Source: Paracoccus marinaquae
GTDB lineage: Bacteria > Pseudomonadota > Alphaproteobacteria > Rhodobacterales > Rhodobacteraceae
Direction: 5' to 3'
Assembly: GCF_018860165.1 (NCBI RefSeq)
Contig: NZ_JAHKNG010000022.1
Span: 1-58,321, forward strand
Length of the DNA: 58,321 bases
Within the stretch, counting starts at the first letter, position 1, and the number at the start of each line of letters is the position of its first letter. The notes beneath the pieces are model-generated. The model saw only the letters and a list, made by a program, of their open reading frames with translations, was not told the DNA's origin and made no database searches. Below, in pieces: positions 17,091-26,017 of the stretch. Position numbers and translations under genes: made by a program.

Positions 17091-18248
17091 TCAGAGTGCC
17101 AGTAGCCGCTGGTGTTCCGAAATGGCGAAACGGTCGGTCATCCCGGCCACATAATCCAGCACCACGCGGGCGCGGTGGGTCTCATCCGCGGCCGCCTCGG
17201 CGGCGCTGCGCCAGCCGCCGGGCATCTTCGCGGGATCATTCAGGAACAGCGGGAACATCTCGTTGAGGATCTCGGTCACCCGCAACCGCTCATCGACCAC
17301 CGAGGGCGCGCGGTACATGCGCGTGAACAGGAAGGACTTGATCGCCTTGATGTTCTGGTAGAGCGGCTTGGAAAAGCGGATGATCGGCCCCTCCATGTCG
17401 CGGATCTCCTGCGCCGATTGCGGCTGCAATCCCGCAAGGCGGTTCTGGGCGACGGCGATCACATCCTCGACCATAACCCCGAAGACCCGGCGCAGCGCCT
17501 CGTGCCGCCGCCGCATCCGGTCGAGGCCGGGATAGAGCCTGTCCACCTCGGCGAAGGCCGGGCCGATGACCGGCAGTTCCGCCAGCTCGGCCTCGGTGAA
17601 CAACTCGGCGCGCAGCCCGTCATGCAGGTCATGGTGGTTATAGGCGACGTCATCGGCCACCGCGGCGACCTGCGCCTCGGCGCTGGCATTGGTCGTCAGT
17701 TCCAGATCCCAGGCGGCGTTCACCTCGGCCAGCGCATAGGGCAACTCGCCAAGCACCGGCCCGTTATGCTTGGCGATGCCCTCCAGCGCCTCCCAGGTCA
17801 GGTTCAGCCCGTCGAAATCGGCGTAATGCCGTTCCAGCCGGGTGACGATGCGCAGCGCCTGCGCATTGTGATCGAACCCGCCATAGGGTGCCATCAGCGC
17901 CGCCAGCGCATCCTCTCCGGTGTGGCCGAAGGGCGGGTGGCCGAGGTCATGGGCCAGCGCCACCGTCTCAGCCAGGTCGGTGTTCAGCCCCAGGGCGCCG
18001 GCAATGGTGCGGGCGACCTGCGCCACCTCGATCGTATGGGTCAGGCGGGTGCGGAAATAGTCGCCGCGATATTCCTCGCCGTCATGTTCGACAAAGACCT
18101 GGGTCTTGTGCTTCAGCCGCCGGAAGGCGCTGGAATGGATGATCCGGTCACGGTCGCGCTGCCACGGAGAGCGGAAGGTCGACAGCTGCTCGGGAAACAG
18201 CCGGCCGCGGCTGTCATCGGGCTGGCAGGCAAAGGGCGCGATGCTCAC
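17091..18248 (-). CDS. dgt: Deoxyguanosinetriphosphate triphosphohydrolase-like protein
   Basis: A 385-residue HD-domain dNTPase of the short dGTPase-like family, hydrolysing dNTPs to deoxynucleosides and triphosphate. The metal site is visible as RLTHTIEV (His of H...HD) and ALAHDLGHPPFGHTGEDAL near residues 105-122, preceded by SSAFRRLKHKTQVF. Length and domain order are normal. Its start is 75 bases from the divergent erpA start, so both promoters share a short gap. Substrate preference (dGTP or general dNTP) is not determined by sequence. Confidence 0.93.
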   Translation of the reverse strand: MSIAPFACQPDDSRGRLFPEQLSTFRSPWQRDRDRIIHSSAFRRLKHKTQVFVEHDGEEYRGDYFRTRLTHTIEVAQVARTIAGALGLNTDLAETVALAHDLGHPPFGHTGEDALAALMAPYGGFDHNAQALRIVTRLERHYADFDGLNLTWEALEGIAKHNGPVLGELPYALAEVNAAWDLELTTNASAEAQVAAVADDVAYNHHDLHDGLRAELFTEAELAELPVIGPAFAEVDRLYPGLDRMRRRHEALRRVFGVMVEDVIAVAQNRLAGLQPQSAQEIRDMEGPIIRFSKPLYQNIKAIKSFLFTRMYRAPSVVDERLRVTEILNEMFPLFLNDPAKMPGGWRSAAEAAADETHRARVVLDYVAGMTDRFAISEHQRLLAL

Positions 18249-18263
18249 GGGATGGGACCTTCC

Positions 18264-18292
18264 TTGCGGGGGACGCCGCCCGAGCCTATATT
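18264..18292 (+). promoter_or_regulatory. Promoter of erpA
   Basis: TTGCGG (18264-18269), a 17-base spacer and TATATT (18287-18292) precede the erpA ATG by 31 bases. The -10 box is strong and the -35 weak, as is common in Rhodobacterales. No Fe-S regulator site was recognised around it. Confidence 0.5.
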
Positions 18293-18323
18293 CTGAGCCT
18301 GCGGACGAAAACGGGAACGCCCC

Positions 18324-18647
18324 ATGAACCTGCCTCCGAAAGTGACCGAACGCGCCTTTGCCCGGCTGGCCGAGATCAATGATGGCGGCGAGGTCCGCCC
18401 GCTGCGCGTGGCCGTTGCCGGCGGTGGCTGTTCGGGGTTTCAGTACGAGATCCGGCTGGACCGGGCCGAAGCGGACGATCTGGTGCTGGAAGGGGGCGGT
18501 CAGCGTGTCGTCGTGGATCCGGTCTCGCTGCCGTTTCTGGCCGGGGCGGTGATCGATTTCGCCGACGAACTGATCGGCGCGCGCTTCACCATCGACAACC
18601 CGAATGCCAGTTCCAGCTGCGGCTGCGGCACCTCGTTCTCGCTCTAG
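18324..18647 (+). CDS. erpA: Iron-sulfur cluster insertion protein (ErpA/HesB type)
   Basis: A 107-residue A-type carrier that passes Fe-S clusters to apoproteins. It has the three cysteines of the family: one in GGGCSGFQYEI near residue 38 and the pair in SSCGCGTSFSL at the C-terminus. Length is normal. ErpA, IscA and similar paralogues are hard to separate; ErpA is chosen from the overall match and the lack of suf/isc neighbours. Its stop directly abuts the stop of the next, oppositely oriented gene with no bases between. Confidence 0.9.
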   Translation: MNLPPKVTERAFARLAEINDGGEVRPLRVAVAGGGCSGFQYEIRLDRAEADDLVLEGGGQRVVVDPVSLPFLAGAVIDFADELIGARFTIDNPNASSSCGCGTSFSL

Positions 18648-19268
18648 TCAGGTGCAGAGACGGGTATAGTTCTGCAGTTCCAGATCCAGATAGCGCAAGC
18701 GGGGCGAGGCATCGAGCCCGGTCTTCGGCGCAACCCCGAACAGGCGTCTGAGGGTCTCGGGGTCGGGGCTGGGCGGCTCTTCGGGGAAGTCGCGCAACTC
18801 GCTTGACCACCATGCGGTCTGGCACCATTGCTGCGGGATCGCGTCGACGATCTTCATGGTGCCGTTCCGTTCGATCAGCGTGATCAGATGGCCGCGGCGG
18901 CGCGAGGTGCCGATGATGCGGAACTCCAGCGGCTCTTCGGTCGCGGTCCATCCTGTCTCGTCACCGAACAATGCCTCCTCGCCCTGCCATGTGCGGCCAT
19001 GGGCGAAGTTCAACTGCCATGTGCCGGGCGGAACCAGCAGGCGGAAGAACTGGCCACCCCGGATATAGCCCGCCATTACCGGCTGGCCGGTCTCGGGTCG
19101 GGTCAGGAAAACGACGTAATCCTTGCCGGGCAGGGTCTTGACCTGCAGCGGAAAGGTCGCGGGCAACCCGCTGCGGTTCCACAGAAGGCCGGCGCGGGGC
19201 CGTTCCTCGGCCACGGCCTGCAGGGGCAGCAACAGGCACAGCAGCAGAGCGATCAGTCGTCCTGGCAT
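18648..19268 (-). CDS. Unknown secreted protein, 206 residues
   Basis: I do not recognise this protein. It begins with a clear signal peptide (MPGRLIALLLCLLLPLQAVA, cleavage near AVA/EE) and then a mature domain of about 185 residues rich in Trp, Arg and Gly. GQFFRLLVPPGTWQLNFAHG and RRRGHLITLIERNG suggest beta structure, and two mature cysteines (QQWCQTAWW and TRLC near the end) could form a disulfide in the periplasm. The ATG at 19268 has AAGGAG seven bases upstream and is well supported. It is a single gene with about 490 bases of non-coding DNA upstream. Confidence 0.75.
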   Translation of the reverse strand: MPGRLIALLLCLLLPLQAVAEERPRAGLLWNRSGLPATFPLQVKTLPGKDYVVFLTRPETGQPVMAGYIRGGQFFRLLVPPGTWQLNFAHGRTWQGEEALFGDETGWTATEEPLEFRIIGTSRRRGHLITLIERNGTMKIVDAIPQQWCQTAWWSSELRDFPEEPPSPDPETLRRLFGVAPKTGLDASPRLRYLDLELQNYTRLCT

Positions 19269-19757
19269 TGCGCGTCTCCTTGATCTCCATTCTACCCGCC
19301 GGGCGCCGGGGATGCCAATCACGCCTGCGACGGGGCGCGATTGGCGTCGGTGTGTGCACCGCACCAATTTCCGCGACAGCGGCTTCGTCCAATCCGGCCG
19401 ACGATCGGTGGCGCGCATCGAATGGGCCGGGCGGGATTTTCTTGATCTGAAGGTCGCCCCGTCACAAGCTGCCTGTAGTCATGCGCGAAGACGGGGGCGC
19501 CTGCATCGCGCCAACGGAGGGGGGCGGCGAGCAAATTCGGCAGGCGACGTGATGCCCGTCGCCTCGCGCGCGATGCGCCGGGCGGCAACGACGTCACGCC
19601 GGGTTGCCACGTTACGCAGCGTTTGTCCGACATGGCGACGCTCGATCCGTATGAGGGCACGGTCAAGATGCTTATTTGCATTATCGGTCGGCGCTTTCCC
19701 GGCAAGGGCGCCTTCGTCTGACCCGTGCGGAGGGTCGTGAACAGTCAGGAGGAAGAA
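19269..19757. other. Intergenic region with no recognised gene
   Basis: 489 bases between the divergent secreted-protein gene and phaC. Open frames crossing it look like chance products of high GC: no ribosome site, no recognisable protein. One perfect hairpin, AGGCGAC (19542-19548) with GTCGCCT (19558-19564), is present. A short AT-richer patch near 19665-19690 may hold the phaC promoter, but no convincing -35/-10 pair was found. A small RNA or lost gene is possible. Confidence 0.5.
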
Positions 19758-21470
19758 ATGGTGACCAAGAAGAATCCCCCCGAGGGCGAAGCGTCGGATG
19801 AAGCGAGGGACCTGGCCGAACAGGCGACCGAGAGCATTCTTGGCCCCAACCCCTTCATCGGGCTGCAGCCGCAGGATGTGTTTGCCAGCTATCAGGCCCT
19901 GGGCCGGCAGGTGACGGAAAATCCGCAGCTTCTGGTCGAGCAGGAGGGGGCACTGATCCGCGACCTGATCGCGGTGCTTGCGGGCACCTCGGACCTTGCG
20001 CCCGTCAAGGGTGACAAGCGGTTCAGCGACGAAAGCTGGCAGGACAACCCGTTCTACCGGATGATCATGCAAGGGCATTTCGCCTGGGCGAATTCGCTGC
20101 AGGGGCTGGTGGACCGCTCGGCGCTGGATGAGCGCAGCAAGGACCGGGCGCGTTTTGCGGTTTCCCTGCTGACCGATGCCTGGGCGCCGACGAACACGCT
20201 GCTGGGTAATCCCGCGGTGATGAGAAAGACCTGGGAGACGAAAGGGTGGAACCTCGTCGACGGGATGAAGAACCTGATCGGCGACATGCAGAAGAACGGC
20301 GGCCTGCCGTCCCAGGTCGACAAGAGCGCCTTCGAGGTCGGCGGGAACCTTGCCAAATCCGAGGGGGCGGTGGTGTTCCGCAATCCCGTCCTCGAACTGA
20401 TCCAGTACACGCCCACGACCGCGAAGGTCCACGAGACGCCGCATCTGATCGTGCCGCCCGAAGTGAACAAGTTCTATGTGTTCGACCTGTCGCCCGGGAA
20501 AAGCATGATCGAATATCTGACGAACAGCGGTATTCAGGTCTTTGCCGTCAGCTGGCGCAACCCGACCGCGGAACATGCCGACTGGAACATGGATACCTAT
20601 GTCGCGGCCGTGCTGGAGGCGATGGACGCCCTGCGCGACATCACCGGCTCGCCCGAGGTGGTCATTCACGCCGCCTGTTCGGGCGCGATGACGGCGGCCG
20701 GCCTCGCGGGCCATCTGGCTGCCAAGGGCGATGACCGCATCGCGGCGATGACGATGATGGTGGCGGTGCTGGGCCAGACCACGGAAGGCACGCTGAGCCT
20801 GTTCTCGACCGAGGAGACGGCGGCGGCGGCCAAGCTGAGATCGCAGGCGGCGGGGGTGCTGGACGGCGTCGAGATGAACCGCGTATTCGCCTGGCTGAGA
20901 CCCAACGATCTGGTCTGGAACTACTGGGTCAACAACTATCTGATGGGGAATGCGCCGCCGGTCTTCGACATCCTTTACTGGAGCAACGATTCCACCCGGT
21001 TGCCAGCTGCCTTCCATGCCGAGGTGCTGGACATGTTCCTCGATAACCGGCTGGTGAAGCCGGGCGAGATGACGGTTCTGGGCACACCGATCGACCTCTC
21101 ACGGGTTGAGTGCGATACCATGTTCATCGCCGGGGTGACCGATCACATCACGCCGTGGAAAGGGGTCTACAGCTCGGCCATCAGCTTTGGCGGCGAGAAG
21201 GAGTTTATCCTCAGCAACAGCGGCCATATCCAGAGCCTGATCAATCCGCCGACGAACAAGAGGGCGAAGTACTTCACCAATCCGGACATGGTGGCTTCGG
21301 CCGATGCCTGGCTGAAGCAGGCGCAGCCGGTCGAGGGATCGTGGTGGGACCGCTGGCGCGTCTGGGCCTCCGAGCGGTCGGGAGAGCTGGTCCCGGCGCC
21401 GAAGACCCTTGGCAGCCGGCGCCACAAGCCGCTGGACAAGGCGCCCGGCACCTATGTTCACGAGGCGTGA
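19758..21470 (+). CDS. phaC: Poly(3-hydroxyalkanoate) synthase, class II-like
   Basis: A 571-residue PHA synthase polymerising hydroxyacyl-CoA on storage granules. The catalytic triad is visible: Cys307 in HAACSGAM, Asp462 in GVTDHITPW and His490 in SNSGHIQSLINPP. Stretches such as NDLVWNYWVNNYLMG and FDILYWSNDSTRLPAA match Pseudomonas class II (medium-chain) synthases better than the Rhodobacter class I enzyme. The nucleophile box is A-x-C-x-G-A instead of the usual G-x-C-x-G-G, which is odd. The ATG at 19758 has AGGAGG five bases upstream. No phaA, phaB, phaP, phaR or phaZ gene is adjacent, so this may be a second synthase. Confidence 0.9.
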   Translation: MVTKKNPPEGEASDEARDLAEQATESILGPNPFIGLQPQDVFASYQALGRQVTENPQLLVEQEGALIRDLIAVLAGTSDLAPVKGDKRFSDESWQDNPFYRMIMQGHFAWANSLQGLVDRSALDERSKDRARFAVSLLTDAWAPTNTLLGNPAVMRKTWETKGWNLVDGMKNLIGDMQKNGGLPSQVDKSAFEVGGNLAKSEGAVVFRNPVLELIQYTPTTAKVHETPHLIVPPEVNKFYVFDLSPGKSMIEYLTNSGIQVFAVSWRNPTAEHADWNMDTYVAAVLEAMDALRDITGSPEVVIHAACSGAMTAAGLAGHLAAKGDDRIAAMTMMVAVLGQTTEGTLSLFSTEETAAAAKLRSQAAGVLDGVEMNRVFAWLRPNDLVWNYWVNNYLMGNAPPVFDILYWSNDSTRLPAAFHAEVLDMFLDNRLVKPGEMTVLGTPIDLSRVECDTMFIAGVTDHITPWKGVYSSAISFGGEKEFILSNSGHIQSLINPPTNKRAKYFTNPDMVASADAWLKQAQPVEGSWWDRWRVWASERSGELVPAPKTLGSRRHKPLDKAPGTYVHEA

Positions 21471-21534
21471 CGCCCCGGCGCGGTCCCGCGCCAGTGGCCG
21501 AGGTGCGCAGGCGTTGCGGCTTTTCATTCGGTTT

Positions 21535-21556
21535 CCGGCCTGCAGTCTCAGGCCGG
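21535..21556. terminator. Hairpin between phaC and trkH
   Basis: CCGGCCTG (21535-21542) and CAGGCCGG (21549-21556) form a perfect 8-bp stem with a 6-base loop between the convergent phaC and trkH stops. A clear T tract is lacking on both sides, so it may be a weak bidirectional terminator. Confidence 0.4.
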
Positions 21557-21576
21557 GGCCGCGGCGTCGGGTCTCG

Positions 21577-23028
21577 TCAGGATCGCCAGAAGCGCGGCAG
21601 TAGCAGAACCAGCACCGAGACCAGTTCCAGTCGGCCCAGATACATGCCGAAGGTCATCATCCATTTCGCTGCGGTGGGAAACTCGGCGATCGAGCCGTTG
21701 GCGGTGATCTCGGGGCCCCAGGCCGGGCCGATATTGGCGATGGCGGTCCAGGCGGCGGTCAGCGCCGTCTTGGGATGCAGCCCGGTCAGCGACAGCCCGA
21801 CGATCAGCAGCCCGAAGGTCAGCACGAACAGGGTAAAGAAGGCCATCACCGAATCGATGACATCCTTTTCCAGCGGCCGACCCTCGTAGCGCAGCGGATA
21901 GACCCGGTGCGGCAGGTGCATCCGCCGCACCTGCGCGCGCACCGCCTGGAACAGCACCAGATAGCGGAACACCTTCACCGAACAGCCGGTCGAGCCGGTG
22001 CAGCCGCCGATCAGCCCGACGACGATCAGCACGGCGAAGGGCAGGTGCCCCCAGGCCAGCATGTCGGTCGAGGCAAAGCCCGTGCCCGAGAAGGTCGAGA
22101 CGGTGTTGAAGACGGTCTCGCGCACCACCACCAGCGGGTCGGCATCCTGATGCATGTAGAGCAGCCGGTAGATGACGATGATCGCGCAGGAATAGAAGAT
22201 CCAGCGCAGATAGGCCCGGACCTGGGTATCACGCCACAGCGGCACGAAATTCCCGCGCAGCGCCTGAACCATGCGGATGAAGGGGATCGAGGCCAGAACC
22301 ATGAAGACCGAGGCCGCCCATTCGGGGCCGCCCAGATAGGCCCCGAAACTGGCGTCGTAATTCGAGAAACCGCCGGTCGAACTGGTCGTCAGGGCATGGA
22401 CCACGGCATCGAAGCCGTTCATCCCCAGCATGATATAGGTCACGGTGCAGGCGGCGGTCAGCATCAGATATATCCGGGTCATCTCGGCCGCGATCTCGCC
22501 CGCGCGCGGCAGCACCTTGCCCAGCGTGTCAAAACCTTCAGAGCGGAAGAACTGCATGCCGCCGACCTTCATCACCGGCATGAAGACCATCGCCACCACG
22601 ACGATGCCGAGGCCCCCCGACCATTGCAGGATCGCGCGCCACAGATGCGTGCCCCGGGGCAGGCCGTCCAGCACCGGAAAGGCGGTCGTGCCGGTCGTGG
22701 TCACGCCCGACATGGCCTCGAAATAGGCATCGGTGATGCTGGCATTTGGGGCGCCCAGGATGAAGGGCAGGGCGCCGAAGATGGGCAGCACCAGCCACAA
22801 CCCCGAGGTGATCAGGAAGGCCTGCTGGATGTTCAGCGGCCCGTGATCGCCTCCGGTCGCGACCGCCGTCAGCAGGCCGATCACCAAGGTCAGCAGGCCG
22901 CATTCCAGAAACACCGCCCAATGCGGGTCGCCATGCCAAAGATCGACCGCCATCGGCAGCACCATGGCGACGCCCAGAGCGGCGACGATCCGTCCAATCG
23001 GGTGGGCTACCGGGCGCAGGTCGATCAT
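21577..23028 (-). CDS. trkH: TrkH-family potassium uptake protein
   Basis: A 483-residue inner-membrane K+ channel-like subunit with four M1-P-M2 repeats. The filter loops read MSGVTTTGTTAF, TTSSTGGFSNYD, FNTVSTFSGTGFAST and AWTAIANIGPAWG, each carrying the conserved glycine. Length matches TrkH. The regulatory subunit TrkA is not adjacent. The gene is divergent from the blh operon, with a 248-base gap containing the AT-rich blh promoter region. Confidence 0.94.
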   Translation of the reverse strand: MIDLRPVAHPIGRIVAALGVAMVLPMAVDLWHGDPHWAVFLECGLLTLVIGLLTAVATGGDHGPLNIQQAFLITSGLWLVLPIFGALPFILGAPNASITDAYFEAMSGVTTTGTTAFPVLDGLPRGTHLWRAILQWSGGLGIVVVAMVFMPVMKVGGMQFFRSEGFDTLGKVLPRAGEIAAEMTRIYLMLTAACTVTYIMLGMNGFDAVVHALTTSSTGGFSNYDASFGAYLGGPEWAASVFMVLASIPFIRMVQALRGNFVPLWRDTQVRAYLRWIFYSCAIIVIYRLLYMHQDADPLVVVRETVFNTVSTFSGTGFASTDMLAWGHLPFAVLIVVGLIGGCTGSTGCSVKVFRYLVLFQAVRAQVRRMHLPHRVYPLRYEGRPLEKDVIDSVMAFFTLFVLTFGLLIVGLSLTGLHPKTALTAAWTAIANIGPAWGPEITANGSIAEFPTAAKWMMTFGMYLGRLELVSVLVLLLPRFWRS

Positions 23029-23161
23029 GGGGCCTGCTTGCCGTGCCGCTGCGCCCCGGTCAAGCGCGACGGAGCCGGGCCGCGCGTGCTATCATTGCGC
23101 TGTTGTGACCATGTCATATCCTTGCGTTGCGGTTCGCCCTGCGGCCGTGCCCGGATTGCCC

Positions 23162-23190
23162 TTGACATATATAATCGTGTGAATATGTAA
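23162..23190 (+). promoter_or_regulatory. blh-SulP promoter with overlapping AT-rich palindrome
   Basis: TTGACA (23162-23167) is a perfect -35; a 16- or 17-base spacer leads to TATGTA or ATGTAA as -10 (23184-23190). Laid over both is a perfect inverted repeat, ACATAT (23165-23170), 12 bases, ATATGT (23183-23188), in strikingly AT-rich sequence. One intact GAAT half-site (23181-23184) with ATAT eight bases before it partly fits the ATTC-N8-GAAT pattern I recall for the sulfide-responsive repressor SqrR. The position would block RNA polymerase, as BigR/SqrR do at persulfide dioxygenase operons. Confidence 0.6.
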
Positions 23191-23276
23191 GTTTCAGCCG
23201 GGGCTGGCCGCAGGGACCACGACGTCGCCGCCGCATGGTGCGAAGAGGGGTCCGACGCCCCGTCAAGGAGGACAGA

Positions 23277-24161
23277 ATGACCGACTATCCCGTCAGGATG
23301 GATGTAAAGCCCGAGGTCAGCGCGCATTTCGACCCGGCCACCAATACCATCAGCTATATCGTCAGGGATCCGGGCTCGGACGCCTGTGCCATCGTCGATT
23401 CGGTCATGGATATCGACTATGCCGCCGGGCGGATCACCTATGAACATGCCGACGCCCTGATCGACGAGATCGAGCGGCGCGGGCTGAAGCTGGAATGGAT
23501 CATCGAGACCCATGTCCATGCCGACCACCTGTCCGCCGCGCCCTATATCCAGCAGCGCCTTGGCGGCAGGATCGGCATCGGCGAGAACATCCTGATCGTG
23601 CAAGATACCTTCGGCAAGATTTTCAACGAAGGCACCGAGTTCCAGCGCGACGGCTCGCAATTCGATGCGCTGTTCAAGGATGGCGATACCTACACGATCG
23701 GCCAGATGCAGGCCTTGGCGATCCACACCCCCGGTCACACGCCGGCCTGCATGACCCATGTGGTGGGTGACGCCGCGTTTGTCGGCGACACGCTGTTCAT
23801 GCCCGATGGCGGCTCGGCCCGGGCCGATTTTCCGGGCGGCGATGCCGGCACGCTTTACGACAGCATCCAGAAGGTGCTGGCGCTGCCCGATGCGATGCGG
23901 CTGTTCATGTGCCACGATTACGGCCCCAACGGCCGCGACATCCAGTGGGAAACCACGGTGGGCGAGGAAAAGGCCCACAACATCCATGTCGGTCAGGGCA
24001 GGACCCGCGAGGAATTCATCCGGTTCCGCACCGAACGCGATGCGCAGTTGGAAATGCCCAGGCTGATCATCCCCGCCTTGCAGGTGAACATGCGCGCGGG
24101 CGAGGTGCCGAAGGACAAGGATGGCCGGGCGATGCTGAAAGTACCGGTCAACGGGCTTTAG
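23277..24161 (+). CDS. blh: MBL-fold persulfide dioxygenase-like hydrolase (Blh/ETHE1 type)
   Basis: A 294-residue metallo-beta-lactamase-fold protein. The metal site is complete: ETHVHADHLSAAP near residues 76-88, HTPGHTPACMTHVVGD near 150-165, DTLFMPDGGSARADFPGGDA and the final MCHDYGP. The residues around GGSARADFPGGD fit ETHE1/Blh persulfide dioxygenases, which oxidise glutathione persulfide to sulfite, better than glyoxalase II. The N-terminal DUF442 phosphatase domain of Xylella-type Blh is absent. The ATG at 23277 has AAGGAGG six bases upstream. It is first in an operon with a SulP transporter, probably under a BigR/SqrR-like repressor that is not in this window. Confidence 0.87.
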   Translation: MTDYPVRMDVKPEVSAHFDPATNTISYIVRDPGSDACAIVDSVMDIDYAAGRITYEHADALIDEIERRGLKLEWIIETHVHADHLSAAPYIQQRLGGRIGIGENILIVQDTFGKIFNEGTEFQRDGSQFDALFKDGDTYTIGQMQALAIHTPGHTPACMTHVVGDAAFVGDTLFMPDGGSARADFPGGDAGTLYDSIQKVLALPDAMRLFMCHDYGPNGRDIQWETTVGEEKAHNIHVGQGRTREEFIRFRTERDAQLEMPRLIIPALQVNMRAGEVPKDKDGRAMLKVPVNGL

Positions 24162-24200
24162 GGCGCGGGACATGGTGTCCGCTGACGTGAGGCCATTAAG

Positions 24201-25961
24201 GTGACCCCCCGGCTGGCCCGTCTGGTGCCGATTCTCGACTGGGGTCGGCGGTACAACCGCGCGGCGTTGCAGAATGACCTGCTGGCCGCGGTGATCGTGA
24301 CGATCATGCTGATCCCGCAATCGCTGGCCTATGCGATGCTGGCCGGGTTGCCGCCCGAGGCGGGGATCTATGCCTCGATCCTGCCGATCATCCTTTATGC
24401 GATCTTCGGCACCTCACGGGCCTTGGCGGTGGGGCCGGTGGCGGTGATCTCGCTGATGACGGCCGCCGCGGTCGGCGAGGTGGCGCAGCAGGGCACGGCG
24501 GGCTATGCCGCCGCCGCGCTGACGCTGGCGCTGCTGTCGGGGCTGTTCCTGCTGGTGCTGGGCATCTTCCGGCTGGGCTTCATCGCGAATTTCCTGTCGC
24601 ATCCGGTGATCGCGGGTTTCATCACCGCCTCGGGCATCCTGATCGCGACCAGCCAGTTGAAGCATATCCTGGGCGTCAGGGCCGGAGGCGACACCCTGCC
24701 CGAGATGCTGGGATCATTGCTCGCCAATCTGGGGCAGGTGAACCCGATCACGCTGGCGATCGGCGTCGCGGCGACGGCTCTCCTGTTCTGGGCGCGCAAG
24801 GGGCTGAAACCGGCCCTGATCAGGGCCGGGCTCGGCGAGGGGCTGGCGACCATCGCCACACGCGCTGGGCCTGTGGCGGCAGTGGTGGTCACGACGCTGG
24901 CCGTCTGGGGCTTCGGGCTTGAGGCGCGCGGCGTCAGTATTGTCGGTCGCGTCCCGCAAAGCCTGCCGCCGCTGACCAAGCCCGACCTGTCCTTCGATCT
25001 GGTCCGCGCGCTGGCCATGCCGGCGATCCTGATCTCGATCATCGGCTTCGTCGAATCGATCAGCGTCGCCCAGACCTTGGCGGCCAGGCGCCGCCAGCGG
25101 ATCGACCCGGATCAGGAACTGATCGGCCTTGGCATGGCGAATATCGGCGCGGGCCTGACCGGCGGCTATCCGGTGACCGGCGGCTTCGCGCGGTCGGTGG
25201 TGAATTTCGATGCCGGGGCCGAGACGCCGGCGGCAGGCGCCTTCACCGCCATCGGGCTGGCCATCGCCGCCCTGGCCCTGACGCCGCTGGTCTATTACCT
25301 GCCCCAGGCGACACTGGCGGCGACGATCATCGTGGCGGTGCTGTCACTGGTCGATTTCGGCATCCTGCGCCGCGCATGGGCCTATAGCCGCGCCGATTTC
25401 GCCGCCGTTGCGGGCACGATCCTGCTGACCCTGCTGCTTGGCGTGGAAACCGGCGTGTCGGCGGGGGTGATCCTGTCGGTGCTGCTGCACCTCTATCACA
25501 CCTCGCGGCCGCATATCGCCGAGGTCGGGCTGGTTCCCGGCACCCAGCATTTCCGCAATATCCGCCGCCACGAGGTGCGGACCCATCCCGAATTGCTGAC
25601 CATGCGGCTGGATGAAAGCCTGTATTTCGCCAATGCCCGTTTTCTTGAAGACAAGGTCCTGGACCGGGTTTCGGACGACAAGGCGATCCGTCACGTGGTG
25701 CTGATGTTCCCAGCCGTGAACGCGGTCGATCTGTCGGCGCTGGAGACGCTGGAGGCGCTGAACGAACGGCTGGGCGAGATGGGCGTGACGCTGCATCTGT
25801 CGGAAGTGAAGGGGCCGGTGATGGATCGGCTCGGCCGCAGCCGTTTCCTCGATCACCTGAGCGGACAGGTGTTCCTGTCGCAATGGGACGCGATCGAGAC
25901 GCTGACGCCGACGGTCTGCGGCGGAGGCGCCGTGACAACCCGCGACGCCGCAGCACCTTGA
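24201..25961 (+). CDS. SulP-family anion transporter with STAS domain
   Basis: A 586-residue membrane transporter: about ten to fourteen helices up to residue 420 (early signature LAYAMLAGLPPEAGIYASIL, later TGGYPVTGGFARSVVNFDAG) and a C-terminal cytoplasmic STAS domain from about 455 (VVLMFPAVNAVDLSALETLE). The start is GTG at 24201 with GAGG about nine bases upstream. It follows blh after 39 bases with no terminator. SulP proteins carry sulfate, bicarbonate and other anions. Next to a persulfide dioxygenase, movement of sulfite or sulfate is the natural guess. Confidence 0.9.
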   Translation: MTPRLARLVPILDWGRRYNRAALQNDLLAAVIVTIMLIPQSLAYAMLAGLPPEAGIYASILPIILYAIFGTSRALAVGPVAVISLMTAAAVGEVAQQGTAGYAAAALTLALLSGLFLLVLGIFRLGFIANFLSHPVIAGFITASGILIATSQLKHILGVRAGGDTLPEMLGSLLANLGQVNPITLAIGVAATALLFWARKGLKPALIRAGLGEGLATIATRAGPVAAVVVTTLAVWGFGLEARGVSIVGRVPQSLPPLTKPDLSFDLVRALAMPAILISIIGFVESISVAQTLAARRRQRIDPDQELIGLGMANIGAGLTGGYPVTGGFARSVVNFDAGAETPAAGAFTAIGLAIAALALTPLVYYLPQATLAATIIVAVLSLVDFGILRRAWAYSRADFAAVAGTILLTLLLGVETGVSAGVILSVLLHLYHTSRPHIAEVGLVPGTQHFRNIRRHEVRTHPELLTMRLDESLYFANARFLEDKVLDRVSDDKAIRHVVLMFPAVNAVDLSALETLEALNERLGEMGVTLHLSEVKGPVMDRLGRSRFLDHLSGQVFLSQWDAIETLTPTVCGGGAVTTRDAAAP

Positions 25962-26017
25962 CCTGACGACCGAGGCAAGGGCCGGTTACCGGTCCGGGGG
26001 GGGGCGTCCGAACCCGA

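Noticed and set aside
19123..19740. Open plus-strand frame in the gap before phaC
   Set aside because: It starts inside the secreted-protein gene on the other strand, has no ribosome site and no protein-like composition.
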